DNA of 64,000 bases from Siphonodentalium dalli (GCA_032622095.1 CP136064.1:133865129-133929128); one strand, 5' to 3'. Positions 1 through 16,345 are shown, counted from the stretch's first letter. A program made the numbers and translations. Notes: generated by a model from the letters alone, not told the origin.

Positions 1-2040
1 TATTTTTACATAAAATGTTAGATTAATATCTTCTCGACATCATTGTAACATTTTATTGACCATAATCAAGATGAAAATATGTTTTTTTTCGCTGATGGGA
101 CGGAAGCGAAATTGCAGAACGGGATGGGACGGTATTAGATAGGATGGGACGGTATTAGAAAACGCAGAACAGCTAAGATAGACCCCTAAACTTGCTGTTT
201 AGCAATAATACAGCATGTAGCAGCACCAAAATGGCTCTATATGGTCATCAGTGCAGCATTTTATTGGTGATCCCATTTTATTGACCATAATCAAGATGAA
301 AACATGTTTTTTTTCGCTGATGGGACGGAAGCGAAATTGCAGAACGAAAATGTAAACAAGCACCAAATCACCCCATGCATTCACATTTCCCCGTCCCGCG
401 GCGATATTTTTACATAAAATGTTAGATTAATATCTTCTCGACATCATTGTAACATTTTATTGACCATAATCAAGATGAAAACATGATTTTTTTCGCTGAT
501 GGGACGGAAGCGAAATTGCAGAACGGGATGGGACGGTATTAGATAGGATGGGACGGTATTAGAAAACGCAGAACAGCTAAGATAGACCCCTAAACTTGCT
601 GTTTAGCAATAATACAGCATGTAGCAGCACCAAAATGGCTCTATATGGTCATCAGTGCAGCATTTTATTGGTGATCCCATTTTATTGACCATAATCAAGA
701 TGAAAACAACTTTTTTCGTCAATGGGACGGAAGCGAAATTGCAGAACGAAAATGTAAACAAACACCAAATCACCCCATGCATTCACATTTCCCCGTCCCG
801 CGGCGATATTTGTACATAAAATGTTAGATTAACATCTTCTCGACATCATTGTAACATTTTATTGACCATAATCAAGATGAAAACATGTTTTTTTTCGCTG
901 ATGGGACGGAAGCGAAATTGCAGAATGGGATGGGACGGTATTAGATAGGATGGGACGGTATTAGAAAACACAGAACAGCTAAGATAGACCCCTAAACTTG
1001 CTGTTTAGCAATAATACAGCATGTAGCAGCACCAAAATGGCTCTATATGGTCATCAGTGCAGCATTTTATTGGTGATCCCATTTTATTGACCATAATCAA
1101 GATGAAAACATGTTTTTTTTCGCTGATGGGACGGAAGCGAAATTGCAGAACGAAAATGTAAACAAACACCAAATCACCCCATGCATTCACATTTCCCCGT
1201 CCCGCGGCGATATTTTTACATAAAATGTTAGATTAATATCTTCTCGACATCATTGTAACATTTTATTGACCATAATCAAGATGAAAACATGTTTTTTTTC
1301 GCTGATGGGACGGAAGCGAAATTGCAGAACGGGATGGGACGGTATTAGATAGGATGGGACGGTATTAGAAAACGCAGAACAGCTAAGATAGACCCCTAAA
1401 CTTGCTGTTTAGCAATAATACAGCATGTAGCAGCACCAAAATGGCTCTATATGGTCATCAGTGCAGCATTTTATTGGTGATCCCATTTTATTGACCATAA
1501 TCAAGATGAAAACATGTTTTTTTTCGCTGATGGGACGGAAGCGAAATTGCAGAACGAAAATGTAAACAAACACCAAATCACCCCATGCATTCACATTTCC
1601 CCGTCCCGCGGCGATATTTTTACATAAAATGTTAGATTAATATCTTCTCGACATCATTGTAACATTTTATTGACCATAATCAAGATGAAAACATGATTTT
1701 TTTCGCTGATGGGACGGAAGCGAAATTGCAGAACGGGATGGGACGGTATTAGATAGGATGGGACGGTATTAGAAAACGCAGAACAGCTAAGATAGACCCC
1801 TAAACTTGCTGTTTAGCAATAATACAGCATGTAGCAGCACCAAAATGGCTCTATATGGTCATCAGTGCAGCATTTTATTGGTGATCCCATTTTATTGACC
1901 ATAATCAAGATGAAAACAACTTTTTTCGTCAATGGGACGGAAGCGAAATTGCAGAACGAAAATGTAAACAAACACCAAATCACCCCATGCATTCACATTT
2001 CCCCGTCCCGCGGCGATATTTTTACATAAAATGTTAGATT

Positions 2041-5000
2041 AATATCTTCTCGACATCATTGTAACATTTTAATGACCATAATCAAGATGAAAACATGTTT
2101 TTTTTCGCTGATGGGACGGAAGCGAAATTGCAGAACGGGATGGGACGGTATTAGATAGGATGGGACGGTATTAGAAAACGCAGAACAGCTAAGATAGACC
2201 CCTAAACTTGCTGTTTAGCAATAATACAGCATGTAGCAGCACCAAAATGGCTCTATATGGTCATCAGTGCAGCATTGTATTGGTGATCCCATTTTATTGA
2301 CCATAATCAAGATGAAAACATGTTTTTTTTCGCTGATGGGACGGAAGCGAAGTTGCAGAACGAAAATGTAAACAAACACCAAATCACCCCATGCATTCAC
2401 ATTTCCCCGTCCCGCGGCGATATTTGTACATAAAATGTTAGATTAACATCTTCTCGACATCATTGTAACATTTTATTGACCATAATCAAGATGAAAACAT
2501 GTTTTTTTTCGCTGATGGGACGGAAGCGAAATTGCAGAATGGGATGGGACGGTATTAGATAGGATGGGACGGTATTAGAAAACACAGAACAGCTAAGATA
2601 GACCCCTAAACTTGCTGTTTAGCAATAATACAGCATGTAGCAGCACCAAAATGGCTCTATATGGTCATCAGTGCAGCATTTTATTGGTGATCCCATTTTA
2701 TTGACCATAATCAAGATGAAAACATGTTTTTTTTCGCTGATGGGACGGAAGCGAAATTGCAGAACGAAAATGTAAACAAACACCAAATCACCCCATGCAT
2801 TCACATTTCCCCGTCCCGCGGCGATATTTTTACATAAAATGTTAGATTAATATCTTCTCGACATCATTGTAACATTTTATTGACCATAATCAAGATGAAA
2901 ACATGTTTTTTTTCGCTGATGGGACGGAAGCGAAATTGCAGAACGGGATGGGACGGTATTAGATAGGATGGGACGGTATTAGAAAACGCAGAACAGCTAA
3001 GATAGACCCCTAAACTTGCTGTTTAGCAATAATACAGCATGTAGCAGCACCAAAATGGCTCTATATGGTCATCAGTGCAGCATTTTATTGGTGATCCCAT
3101 TTTATTGACCATAATCAAGATGAAAACATGTTTTTTTTCGCTGATGGGACGGAAGCGAAATTGCAGAACGAAAATGTAAACAAACACCAAATCACCCCAT
3201 GCATTCACATTTCCCCGTCCCGCGGCGATATTTTTACATAAAATGTTAGATTAATATCTTCTCGACATCATTGTAACATTTTATTGACCATAATCAAGAT
3301 GAAAACATGTTTTTTTTCGCTGATGGGACGGAAGCGAAATTGCAGAATGGGATGGGACGGTATTAGATAGGATGGGACGGTATTAGAAAACACAGAACAG
3401 CTAAGATAGACCCCTAAACTTGCTGTTTAGCAATAATACAGCATGTAGCAGCACCAAAATGGCTCTATATGGTCATCAGTGCAGCATTTTATTGGTGATC
3501 CCATTTTATTGACCATAATCAAGATGAAAACATGTTTTTTTTCGCTGATGGGACGGAAGCGAAATTGCAGAACGAAAATGTAAACAAACACCAAATCACC
3601 CCATGCATTCACATTTCCCCGTCCCGCGGCGATATTTTTACATAAAATGTTAGATTAATATCTTCTCGACATCATTGTAACATTTTATTGACCATAATCA
3701 AGATGAAAACATGTTTTTTTTCGCTGATGGGACGGAAGCGAAATTGCAGAACGGGATGGGACGGTATTAGATAGGATGGGACGGTATTAGAAAACGCAGA
3801 ACAGCTAAGATAGACCCCTAAACTTGCTGTTTAGCAATAATACAGCATGTAGCAGCACCAAAATGGCTCTATATGGTCATCAGTGCAGCATTTTATTGGT
3901 GATCCCATTTTATTGACCATAATCAAGATGAAAACATGTTTTTTTTCGCTGATGGGACGGAAGCGAAATTGCAGAACGAAAATGTAAACAAACACCAAAT
4001 CACCCCATGCATTCACATTTCCCCGTCCCGCGGCGATATTTTTACATAAAATGTTAGATTAATATCTTCTCGACATCATTGTAACATTTTATTGACCATA
4101 ATCAAGATGAAAACATGATTTTTTTCGCTGATGGGACGGAAGCGAAATTGCAGAACGGGATGGGACGGTATTAGATAGGATGGGACGGTATTAGAAAACG
4201 CAGAACAGCTAAGATAGACCCCTAAACTTGCTGTTTAGCAATAATACAGCATGTAGCAGCACCAAAATGGCTCTATATGGTCATCAGTGCAGCATTTTAT
4301 TGGTGATCCCATTTTATTGACCATAATCAAGATGAAAACAACTTTTTTCGTCAATGGGACGGAAGCGAAATTGCAGAACGAAAATGTAAACAAACACCAA
4401 ATCACCCCATGCATTCACATTTCCCCGTCCCGCGGCGATATTTTTACATAAAATGTTAGATTAATATCTTCTCGACATCATTGTAACATTTTATTGACCA
4501 TAATCAAGATGAAAACATGTTTTTTTTCGCTGATGGGACGGAAGCGAAATTGCAGAACGGGATGGGACGGTATTAGATAGGATGGGACGGTATTAGAAAA
4601 CGCAGAACAGCTAAGATAGACCCCTAAACTTGCTGTTTAGCAATAATACAGCATGTAGCAGCACCAAAATGGCTCTATATGGTCATCAGTGCAGCATTTT
4701 ATTGGTGATCCCATTTTATTGACCATAATCAAGATGAAAACATGTTTTTTTTCGCTGATGGGACGGAAGCGAAATTGCAGAACGAAAATGTAAACAAGCA
4801 CCAAATCACCCCATGCATTCACATTTCCCCGTCCCGCGGCGATATTTTTACATAAAATGTTAGATTAATATCTTCTCGACATCATTGTAACATTTTATTG
4901 ACCATAATCAAGATGAAAACATGATTTTTTTCGCTGATGGGACGGAAGCGAAATTGCAGAACGGGATGGGACGGTATTAGATAGGATGGGACGGTATTAG

Positions 5001-8000
5001 AAAACGCAGAACAGCTAAGATAGACCCCTAAACTTGCTGTTTAGCAATAATACAGCATGTAGCAGCACCAAAATGGCTCTATATGGTCATCAGTGCAGCA
5101 TTTTATTGGTGATCCCATTTTATTGACCATAATCAAGATGAAAACAACTTTTTTCGTCAATGGGACGGAAGCGAAATTGCAGAACGAAAATGTAAACAAA
5201 CACCAAATCACCCCATGCATTCACATTTCCCCGTCCCGCGGCGATATTTTTACATAAAATGTTAGATTAATATCTTCTCGACATCATTGTAACATTTTAA
5301 TGACCATAATCAAGATGAAAACATGTTTTTTTTCGCTGATGGGACGGAAGCGAAATTGCAGAACGGGATGGGACGGTATTAGATAGGATGGGACGGTATT
5401 AGAAAACGCAGAACAGCTAAGATAGACCCCTAAACTTGCTGTTTAGCAATAATACAGCATGTAGCAGCACCAAAATGGCTCTATATGGTCATCAGTGCAG
5501 CATTGTATTGGTGATCCCATTTTATTGACCATAATCAAGATGAAAACATGTTTTTTTTCGCTGATGGGACGGAAGCGAAATTGCAGAACGAAAATGTAAA
5601 CAAACACCAAATCACCCCATGCATTCACATTTCCCCGTCCCGCGGCGATATTTGTACATAAAATGTTAGATTAACATCTTCTCGACATCATTGTAACATT
5701 TTATTGACCATAATCAAGATGAAAACATGTTTTTTTTCGCTGATGGGACGGAAGCGAAATTGCAGAATGGGATGGGACGGTATTAGATAGGATGGGACGG
5801 TATTAGAAAACACAGAACAGCTAAGATAGACCCCTAAACTTGCTGTTTAGCAATAATACAGCATGTAGCAGCACCAAAATGGCTCTATATGGTCATCAGT
5901 GCAGCATTTTATTGGTGATCCCATTTTATTGACCATAATCAAGATGAAAACATGTTTTTTTTCGCTGATGGGACGGAAGCGAAATTGCAGAACGAAAATG
6001 TAAACAAACACCAAATCACCCCATGCATTCACATTTCCCCGTCCCGCGGCGATATTTTTACATAAAATGTTAGATTAATATCTTCTCGACATTATTGTAA
6101 CATTTTATTGACCATAATCAAGATGAAAACATGTTTTTTTTCGCTGATGGGACGGAAGCGAAATTGCAGAACGGGATGGGACGGTATTAGATAGGATGGG
6201 ACGGTATTAGAAAACGCAGAACAGCTAAGATAGACCCCTAAACTTGCTGTTTAGCAATAATACAGCATGTAGCAGCACCAAAATGGCTCTATATGGTCAT
6301 CAGTGCAGCATTTTATTGGTGATCCCATTTTATTGACCATAATCAAGATGAAAACATGTTTTTTTTCGCTGATGGGACGGAAGCGAAATTGCAGAACGAA
6401 AATGTAAACAAACACCAAATCACCCCATGCATTCACATTTCCCCGTCCCGCGGCGATATTTTTACATAAAATGTTAGATTAATATCTTCTCGACATCATT
6501 GTAACATTTTATTGACCATAATCAAGATGAAAACATGATTTTTTTCGCTGATGGGACGGAAGCGAAATTGCAGAACGGGATGGGACGGTATTAGATAGGA
6601 TGGGACGGTATTAGAAAACGCAGAACAGCTAAGATAGACCCCTAAACTTGCTGTTTAGCAATAATACAGCATGTAGCAGCACCAAAATGGCTCTATATGG
6701 TCATCAGTGCAGCATTTTATTGGTGATCCCATTTTATTGACCATAATCAAGATGAAAACAACTTTTTTCGTCAATGGGACGGAAGCGAAATTGCAGAACG
6801 AAAATGTAAACAAACACCAAATCACCCCATGCATTCACATTTCCCCGTCCCGCGGCGATATTTTTACATAAAATGTTAGATTAATATCTTCTCGACATCA
6901 TTGTAACATTTTAATGACCATAATCAAGATGAAAACATGTTTTTTTTCGCTGATGGGACGGAAGCGAAATTGCAGAACGGGATGGGACGGTATTAGATAG
7001 GATGGGACGGTATTAGAAAACGCAGAACAGCTAAGATAGACCCCTAAACTTGCTGTTTAGCAATAATACAGCATGTAGCAGCACCAAAATGGCTCTATAT
7101 GGTCATCAGTGCAGCATTGTATTGGTGATCCCATTTTATTGACCATAATCAAGATGAAAACATGTTTTTTTTCGCTGATGGGACGGAAGCGAAGTTGCAG
7201 AACGAAAATGTAAACAAACACCAAATCACCCCATGCATTCACATTTCCCCGTCCCGCGGCGATATTTGTACATAAAATGTTAGATTAACATCTTCTCGAC
7301 ATCATTGTAACATTTTATTGACCATAATCAAGATGAAAACATGTTTTTTTTCGCTGATGGGACGGAAGCGAAATTGCAGAATGGGATGGGACGGTATTAG
7401 ATAGGATGGGACGGTATTAGAAAACACAGAACAGCTAAGATAGACCCCTAAACTTGCTGTTTAGCAATAATACAGCATGTAGCAGCACCAAAATGGCTCT
7501 ATATGGTCATCAGTGCAGCATTTTATTGGTGATCCCATTTTATTGACCATAATCAAGATGAAAACATGTTTTTTTTCGCTGATGGGACGGAAGCGAAATT
7601 GCAGAACGAAAATGTAAACAAACACCAAATCACCCCATGCATTCACATTTCCCCGTCCCGCGGCGATATTTTTACATAAAATGTTAGATTAATATCTTCT
7701 CGACATCATTGTAACATTTTATTGACCATAATCAAGATGAAAACATGTTTTTTTTCGCTGATGGGACGGAAGCGAAATTGCAGAACGGGATGGGACGGTA
7801 TTAGATAGGATGGGACGGTATTAGAAAACGCAGAACAGCTAAGATAGACCCCTAAACTTGCTGTTTAGCAATAATACAGCATGTAGCAGCACCAAAATGG
7901 CTCTATATGGTCATCAGTGCAGCATTTTATTGGTGATCCCATTTTATTGACCATAATCAAGATGAAAACATGTTTTTTTTCGCTGATGGGACGGAAGCGA

Positions 8001-11000
8001 AATTGCAGAACGAAAATGTAAACAAACACCAAATCACCCCATGCATTCACATTTCCCCGTCCCGCGGCGATATTTTTACATAAAATGTTAGATTAATATC
8101 TTCTCGACATCATTGTAACATTTTATTGACCATAATCAAGATGAAAACATGTTTTTTTTCGCTGATGGGACGGAAGCGAAATTGCAGAACGGGATGGGAC
8201 GGTATTAGATAGGATGGGACGGTATTAGAAAACGCGGAACAGCTAAGATAGACCCCTAAACTTGCTGTTTAGCAATAATACAGCATGTAGCAGCACCAAA
8301 ATGGCTCTATATGGTCATCAGTGCAGCATTTTATTGGTGATCCCATTTTATTGACCATAATCAAGATGAAAACATGTTTTTTTTCGCTGATGGGACGGAA
8401 GCGAAATTGCAGAACGAAAATGTAAACAAACACCAAATCACCCCATGCATTCACATTTCCCCGTCCCGCGGCGATATTTTTACATAAAATGTTAGATTAA
8501 TATCTTCTCGACATCATTGTAACATTTTATTGACCATAATCAAGATGAAAACATGATTTTTTTCGCTGATGGGACGGAAGCGAAATTGCAGAACGGGATG
8601 GGACGGTATTAGATAGGATGGGACGGTGTTAGAAAACGCAGAACAGCTAAGATAGACCCCTAAACTTGCTGTTTAGCAATAATACAGCATGTAGCAGCAC
8701 CAAAATGGCTCTATATGGTCATCAGTGCAGCATTTTATTGGTGATCCCATTTTATTGACCATAATCAAGATGAAAACAACTTTTTTCGTCAATGGGACGG
8801 AAGCGAAATTGCAGAACGAAAATGTAAACAAACACCAAATCACCCCATGCATTCACATTTCCCCGTCCCGCGGCGATATTTTTACATAAAATGTTAGATT
8901 AATATCTTCTCGACATCATTGTAACATTTTAATGACCATAATCAAGATGAAAACATGTTTTTTTTCGCTGATGGGACGGAAGCGAAATTGCAGAACGGGA
9001 TGGGACGGTATTAGATAGGATGGGACGGTATTAGAAAACGCAGAACAGCTAAGATAGACCCCTAAACTTGCTGTTTAGCAATAATACAGCATGTAGCAGC
9101 ACCAAAATGGCTCTATATGGTCATCAGTGCAGCATTGTATTGGTGATCCCATTTTATTGACCATAATCAAGATGAAAACATGTTTTTTTTCGCTGATGGG
9201 ACGGAAGCGAAGTTGCAGAACGAAAATGTAAACAAACACCAAATCACCCCATGCATTCACATTTCCCCGTCCCGCGGCGATATTTGTACATAAAATGTTA
9301 GATTAACATCTTCTCGACATCATTGTAACATTTTATTGACCATAATCAAGATGAAAACATGTTTTTTTTCGCTGATGGGACGGAAGCGAAATTGCAGAAT
9401 GGGATGGGACGGTATTAGATAGGATGGGACGGTATTAGAAAACACAGAACAGCTAAGATAGACCCCTAAACTTGCTGTTTAGCAATAATACAGCATGTAG
9501 CAGCACCAAAATGGCTCTATATGGTCATCAGTGCAGCATTTTATTGGTGATCCCATTTTATTGACCATAATCAAGATGAAAACATGTTTTTTTTCGCTGA
9601 TGGGACGGAAGCGAAATTGCAGAACGAAAATGTAAACAAACACCAAATCACCCCATGCATTCACATTTCCCCGTCCCGCGGCGATATTTTTACATAAAAT
9701 GTTAGATTAATATCTTCTCGACATCATTGTAACATTTTATTGACCATAATCAAGATGAAAACATGTTTTTTTTCGCTGATGGGACGGAAGCGAAATTGCA
9801 GAACGGGATGGGACGGTATTAGATAGGATGGGACGGTATTAGAAAACGCAGAACAGCTAAGATAGACCCCTAAACTTGCTGTTTAGCAATAATACAGCAT
9901 GTAGCAGCACCAAAATGGCTCTATATGGTCATCAGTGCAGCATTTTATTGGTGATCCCATTTTATTGACCATAATCAAGATGAAAACATGTTTTTTTTCG
10001 CTGATGGGACGGAAGCGAAATTGCAGAACGAAAATGTAAACAAACACCAAATCACCCCATGCATTCACATTTCCCCGTCCCGCGGCGATATTTTTACATA
10101 AAATGTTAGATTAATATCTTCTCGACATCATTGTAACATTTTATTGACCATAATCAAGATGAAAACATGTTTTTTTTCGCTGATGGGACGGAAGCGAAAT
10201 TGCAGAATGGGATGGGACGGTATTAGATAGGATGGGACGGTATTAGAAAACACAGAACAGCTAAGATAGACCCCTAAACTTGCTGTTTAGCAATAATACA
10301 GCATGTAGCAGCACCAAAATGGCTCTATATGGTCATCAGTGCAGCATTTTATTGGTGATCCCATTTTATTGACCATAATCAAGATGAAAACATGTTTTTT
10401 TTCGCTGATGGGACGGAAGCGAAATTGCAGAACGAAAATGTAAACAAACACCAAATCACCCCATGCATTCACATTTCCCCGTCCCGCGGCGATATTTTTA
10501 CATAAAATGTTAGATTAATATCTTCTCGACATCATTGTAACATTTTATTGACCATAATCAAGATGAAAACATGTTTTTTTTCGCTGATGGGACGGAAGCG
10601 AAATTGCAGAACGGGATGGGACGGTATTAGATAGGATGGGACGGTATTAGAAAACGCAGAACAGCTAAGATAGACCCCTAAACTTGCTGTTTAGCAATAA
10701 TACAGCATGTAGCAGCACCAAAATGGCTCTATATGGTCATCAGTGCAGCATTTTATTGGTGATCCCATTTTATTGACCATAATCAAGATGAAAACATGTT
10801 TTTTTTCGCTGATGGGACGGAAGCGAAATTGCAGAACGAAAATGTAAACAAACACCAAATCACCCCATGCATTCACATTTCCCCGTCCCGCGGCGATATT
10901 TTTACATAAAATGTTAGATTAATATCTTCTCGACATCATTGTAACATTTTATTGACCATAATCAAGATGAAAACATGATTTTTTTCGCTGATGGGACGGA

Positions 11001-14000
11001 AGCGAAATTGCAGAACGGGATGGGACGGTATTAGATAGGATGGGACGGTATTAGAAAACGCAGAACAGCTAAGATAGACCCCTAAACTTGCTGTTTAGCA
11101 ATAATACAGCATGTAGCAGCACCAAAATGGCTCTATATGGTCATCAGTGCAGCATTTTATTGGTGATCCCATTTTATTGACCATAATCAAGATGAAAACA
11201 ACTTTTTTCGTCAATGGGACGGAAGCGAAATTGCAGAACGAAAATGTAAACAAACACCAAATCACCCCATGCATTCACATTTCCCCGTCCCGCGGCGATA
11301 TTTTTACATAAAATGTTAGATTAATATCTTCTCGACATCATTGTAACATTTTATTGACCATAATCAAGATGAAAACATGTTTTTTTTCGCTGATGGGACG
11401 GAAGCGAAATTGCAGAACGGGATGGGACGGTATTAGATAGGATGGGACGGTATTAGAAAACGCAGAACAGCTAAGATAGACCCCTAAACTTGCTGTTTAG
11501 CAATAATACAGCATGTAGCAGCACCAAAATGGCTCTATATGGTCATCAGTGCAGCATTTTATTGGTGATCCCATTTTATTGACCATAATCAAGATGAAAA
11601 CATGTTTTTTTTCGCTGATGGGACGGAAGCGAAATTGCAGAACGAAAATGTAAACAAGCACCAAATCACCCCATGCATTCACATTTCCCCGTCCCGCGGC
11701 GATATTTTTACATAAAATGTTAGATTAATATCTTCTCGACATCATTGTAACATTTTATTGACCATAATCAAGATGAAAACATGATTTTTTTCGCTGATGG
11801 GACGGAAGCGAAATTGCAGAACGGGATGGGACGGTATTAGATAGGATGGGACGGTATTAGAAAACGCAGAACAGCTAAGATATACCCCTAAACTTGCTGT
11901 TTAGCAATAATACAGCATGTAGCAGCACCAAAATGGCTCTATATGGTCATCAGTGCAGCATTTTATTGGTGATCCCATTTTATTGACCATAATCAAGATG
12001 AAAACAACTTTTTTCGTCAATGGGACGGAAGCGAAATTGCAGAACGAAAATGTAAACAAACACCAAATCACCCCATGCATTCACATTTCCCCGTCCCGCG
12101 GCGATATTTTTACATAAAATGTTAGATTAATATCTTCTCGACATCATTGTAACATTTTAATGACCATAATCAAGATGAAAACATGTTTTTTTTCGCTGAT
12201 GGGACGGAAGCGAAATTGCAGAACGGGATGGGACGGTATTAGATAGGATGGGACGGTATTAGAAAACGCAGAACAGCTAAGATAGACCCCTAAACTTGCT
12301 GTTTAGCAATAATACAGCATGTAGCAGCACCAAAATGGCTCTATATGGTCATCAGTGCAGCATTGTATTGGTGATCCCATTTTATTGACCATAATCAAGA
12401 TGAAAACATGTTTTTTTTCGCTGATGGGACGGAAGCGAAATTGCAGAACGAAAATGTAAACAAACACCAAATCACCCCATGCATTCACATTTCCCCGTCC
12501 CGCGGCGATATTTGTACATAAAATGTTAGATTAACATCTTCTCGACATCATTGTAACATTTTATTGACCATAATCAAGATGAAAACATGTTTTTTTTCGC
12601 TGATGGGACGGAAGCGAAATTGCAGAATGGGATGGGACGGTATTAGATAGGATGGGACGGTATTAGAAAACACAGAACAGCTAAGATAGACCCCTAAACT
12701 TGCTGTTTAGCAATAATACAGCATGTAGCAGCACCAAAATGGCTCTATATGGTCATCAGTGCAGCATTTTATTGGTGATCCCATTTTATTGACCATAATC
12801 AAGATGAAAACATGTTTTTTTTCGCTGATGGGACGGAAGCGAAATTGCAGAACGAAAATGTAAACAAACACCAAATCACCCCATGCATTCACATTTCCCC
12901 GTCCCGCGGCGATATTTTTACATAAAATGTTAGATTAATATCTTCTCGACATCATTGTAACATTTTATTGACCATAATCAAGATGAAAACATGTTTTTTT
13001 TCGCTGATGGGACGGAAGCGAAATTGCAGAACGGGATGGGACGGTATTAGATAGGATGGGACGGTATTAGAAAACGCAGAACAGCTAAGATAGACCCCTA
13101 AACTTGCTGTTTAGCAATAATACAGCATGTAGCAGCACCAAAATGGCTCTATATGGTCATCAGTGCAGCATTTTATTGGTGATCCCATTTTATTGACCAT
13201 AATCAAGATGAAAACATGTTTTTTTTCGCTGATGGGACGGAAGCGAAATTGCAGAACGAAAATGTAAACAAACACCAAATCACCCCATGCATTCACATTT
13301 CCCCGTCCCGCGGCGATATTTTTACATAAAATGTTAGATTAATATCTTCTCGACATCATTGTAACATTTTATTGACCATAATCAAGATGAAAACATGATT
13401 TTTTTCGCTGATGGGACGGAAGCGAAATTGCAGAACGGGATGGGACGGTATTAGATAGGATGGGACGGTATTAGAAAACGCAGAACAGCTAAGATAGACC
13501 CCTAAACTTGCTGTTTAGCAATAATACAGCATGTAGCAGCACCAAAATGGCTCTATATGGTCATCAGTGCAGCATTTTATTGGTGATCCCATTTTATTGA
13601 CCATAATCAAGATGAAAACAACTTTTTTCGTCAATGGGACGGAAGCGAAATTGCAGAACGAAAATGTAAACAAACACCAAATCACCCCATGCATTCACAT
13701 TTCCCCGTCCCGCGGCGATATTTTTACATAAAATGTTAGATTAATATCTTCTCGACATCATTGTAACATTTTATTGACCATAATCAAGATGAAAACATGT
13801 TTTTTTTCGCTGATGGGACGGAAGCGAAATTGCAGAACGGGATGGGACGGTATTAGATAGGATGGGACGGTATTAGAAAACGCAGAACAGCTAAGATAGA
13901 CCCCTAAACTTGCTGTTTAGCAATAATACAGCATGTAGCAGCACCAAAATGGCTCTATATGGTCATCAGTGCAGCATTTTATTGGTGATCCCATTTTATT

Positions 14001-16345
14001 GACCATAATCAAGATGAAAACATGTTTTTTTTCGCTGATGGGACGGAAGCGAAATTGCAGAACGGGATGGGACGGTATTAGATAGGATGGGACGGTATTA
14101 GAAAACGCAGAACAGCTAAGATAGACCCCTAAACTTGCTGTTTAGCAATAATACAGCATGTAGCAGCACCAAAATGGCTCTATATGGTCATCAGTGCAGC
14201 ATTTTATTGGTGATCCCATTTTATTGACCATAATCAAGATGAAAACAACTTTTTTCGTCAATGGGACGGAAGCGAAATTGCAGAACGAAAATGTAAACAA
14301 ACACCAAATCACCCCATGCATTCACATTTCCCCGTCCCGCGGCGATATTTTTACATAAAATGTTAGATTAATATCTTCTCGACATCATTGTAACATTTTA
14401 ATGACCATAATCAAGATGAAAACATGTTTTTTTTCGCTGATGGGACGGAAGCGAAATTGCAGAACGGGATGGGACGGTATTAGATAGGATGGGACGGTAT
14501 TAGAAAACGCAGAACAGCTAAGATAGACCCCTAAACTTGCTGTTTAGCAATAATACAGCATGTAGCAGCACCAAAATGGCTCTATATGGTCATCAGTGCA
14601 GCATTGTATTGGTGATCCCATTTTATTGACCATAATCAAGATGAAAACATGTTTTTTTTCGCTGATGGGACGGAAGCGAAATTGCAGAACGAAAATGTAA
14701 ACAAACACCAAATCACCCCATGCATTCACATTTCCCCGTCCCGCGGCGATATTTGTACATAAAATGTTAGATTAACATCTTCTCGACATCATTGTAACAT
14801 TTTATTGACCATAATCAAGATGAAAACATGTTTTTTTTCGCTGATGGGACGGAAGCGAAATTGCAGAATGGGATGGGACGGTATTAGATAGGATGGGACG
14901 GTATTAGAAAACACAGAACAGCTAAGATAGACCCCTAAACTTGCTGTTTAGCAATAATACAGCATGTAGCAGCACCAAAATGGCTCTATATGGTCATCAG
15001 TGCAGCATTTTATTGGTGATCCCATTTTATTGACCATAATCAAGATGAAAACATGTTTTTTTTCGCTGATGGGACGGAAGCGAAATTGCAGAACGAAAAT
15101 GTAAACAAACACCAAATCACCCCATGCATTCACATTTCCCCGTCCCGCGGCGATATTTTTACATAAAATGTTAGATTAATATCTTCTCGACATTATTGTA
15201 ACATTTTATTGACCATAATCAAGATGAAAACATGTTTTTTTTCGCTGATGGGACGGAAGCGAAATTGCAGAACGGGATGGGACGGTATTAGATAGGATGG
15301 GACGGTATTAGAAAACGCAGAACAGCTAAGATAGACCCCTAAACTTGCTGTTTAGCAATAATACAGCATGTAGCAGCACCAAAATGGCTCTATATGGTCA
15401 TCAGTGCAGCATTTTATTGGTGATCCCATTTTATTGACCATAATCAAGATGAAAACATGTTTTTTTTCGCTGATGGGACGGAAGCGAAATTGCAGAACGA
15501 AAATGTAAACAAACACCAAATCACCCCATGCATTCACATTTCCCCGTCCCGCGGCGATATTTTTACATAAAATGTTAGATTAATATCTTCTCGACATCAT
15601 TGTAACATTTTATTGACCATAATCAAGATGAAAACATGATTTTTTTCGCTGATGGGACGGAAGCGAAATTGCAGAACGGGATGGGACGGTATTAGATAGG
15701 ATGGGACGGTATTAGAAAACGCAGAACAGCTAAGATAGACCCCTAAACTTGCTGTTTAGCAATAATACAGCATGTAGCAGCACCAAAATGGCTCTATATG
15801 GTCATCAGTGCAGCATTTTATTGGTGATCCCATTTTATTGACCATAATCAAGATGAAAACAACTTTTTTCGTCAATGGGACGGAAGCGAAATTGCAGAAC
15901 GAAAATGTAAACAAACACCAAATCACCCCATGCATTCACATTTCCCCGTCCCGCGGCGATATTTTTACATAAAATGTTAGATTAATATCTTCTCGACATC
16001 ATTGTAACATTTTATTGACCATAATCAAGATGAAAACATGTTTTTTTTTCGCTGATGGGACGGAAGCGAAATTGCAGAACGGGATGGGACGGTATTAGAT
16101 AGGATGGGACGGTATTAGAAAACGCAGAACAGCTAAGATAGACCCCTAAACTTGCTGTTTAGCAATAATACAGCATGTAGCAGCACCAAAATGGCTCTAT
16201 ATGGTCATCAGTGCAGCATTTTATTGGTGATCCCATTTTATTGACCATAATCAAGATGAAAACATGTTTTTTTTCGCTGATGGGACGGAAGCGAAATTGC
16301 AGAACGAAAATGTAAACAAGCACCAAATCACCCCATGCATTCACA
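2041..16345 (+). repeat. Higher-order repeat organisation of the satellite
   Basis: Units can be sorted by shared variants: M1 (aacaagcacc), M2 (catgattttttt followed by aacaactttttt), M3 (ttttaatgacc with gcattgtattgg), M4 (gatatttgtacat, attaacatc, cagaatggg, aacacag) and M5 (no special variant). The commonest order is M1-M2-M3-M4-M5-M2, about 2.42 kb, with a shortened M3-M4-M5-M2 form. The 12-unit order starting with the M3 frame at 2,215 is repeated from 9,075, an offset of 6,860 bp or 17 units. This is seen directly in the sequence; the class names are mine. Hybrid units, for example near 3,427 and 10,287, combine M4 and M5 markers and point to unequal exchange. Confidence 0.85.
13908..14543 (+). 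repeat. Satellite unit with internal half-unit deletion
   Basis: One unit here is only about 225 bp long. It passes from the first ttttcgctgatggg box straight to cagaacgggatggg, so the ~180-bp half holding the cacatttccccgtcccgcgg and ttagattaatatcttctcg blocks is missing. The two copies of the T-tract box inside a normal unit are near-identical over about 60 bp, so a crossover or slippage between them explains the deletion. This is the only clean register break in the core array. Confidence 0.9.
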
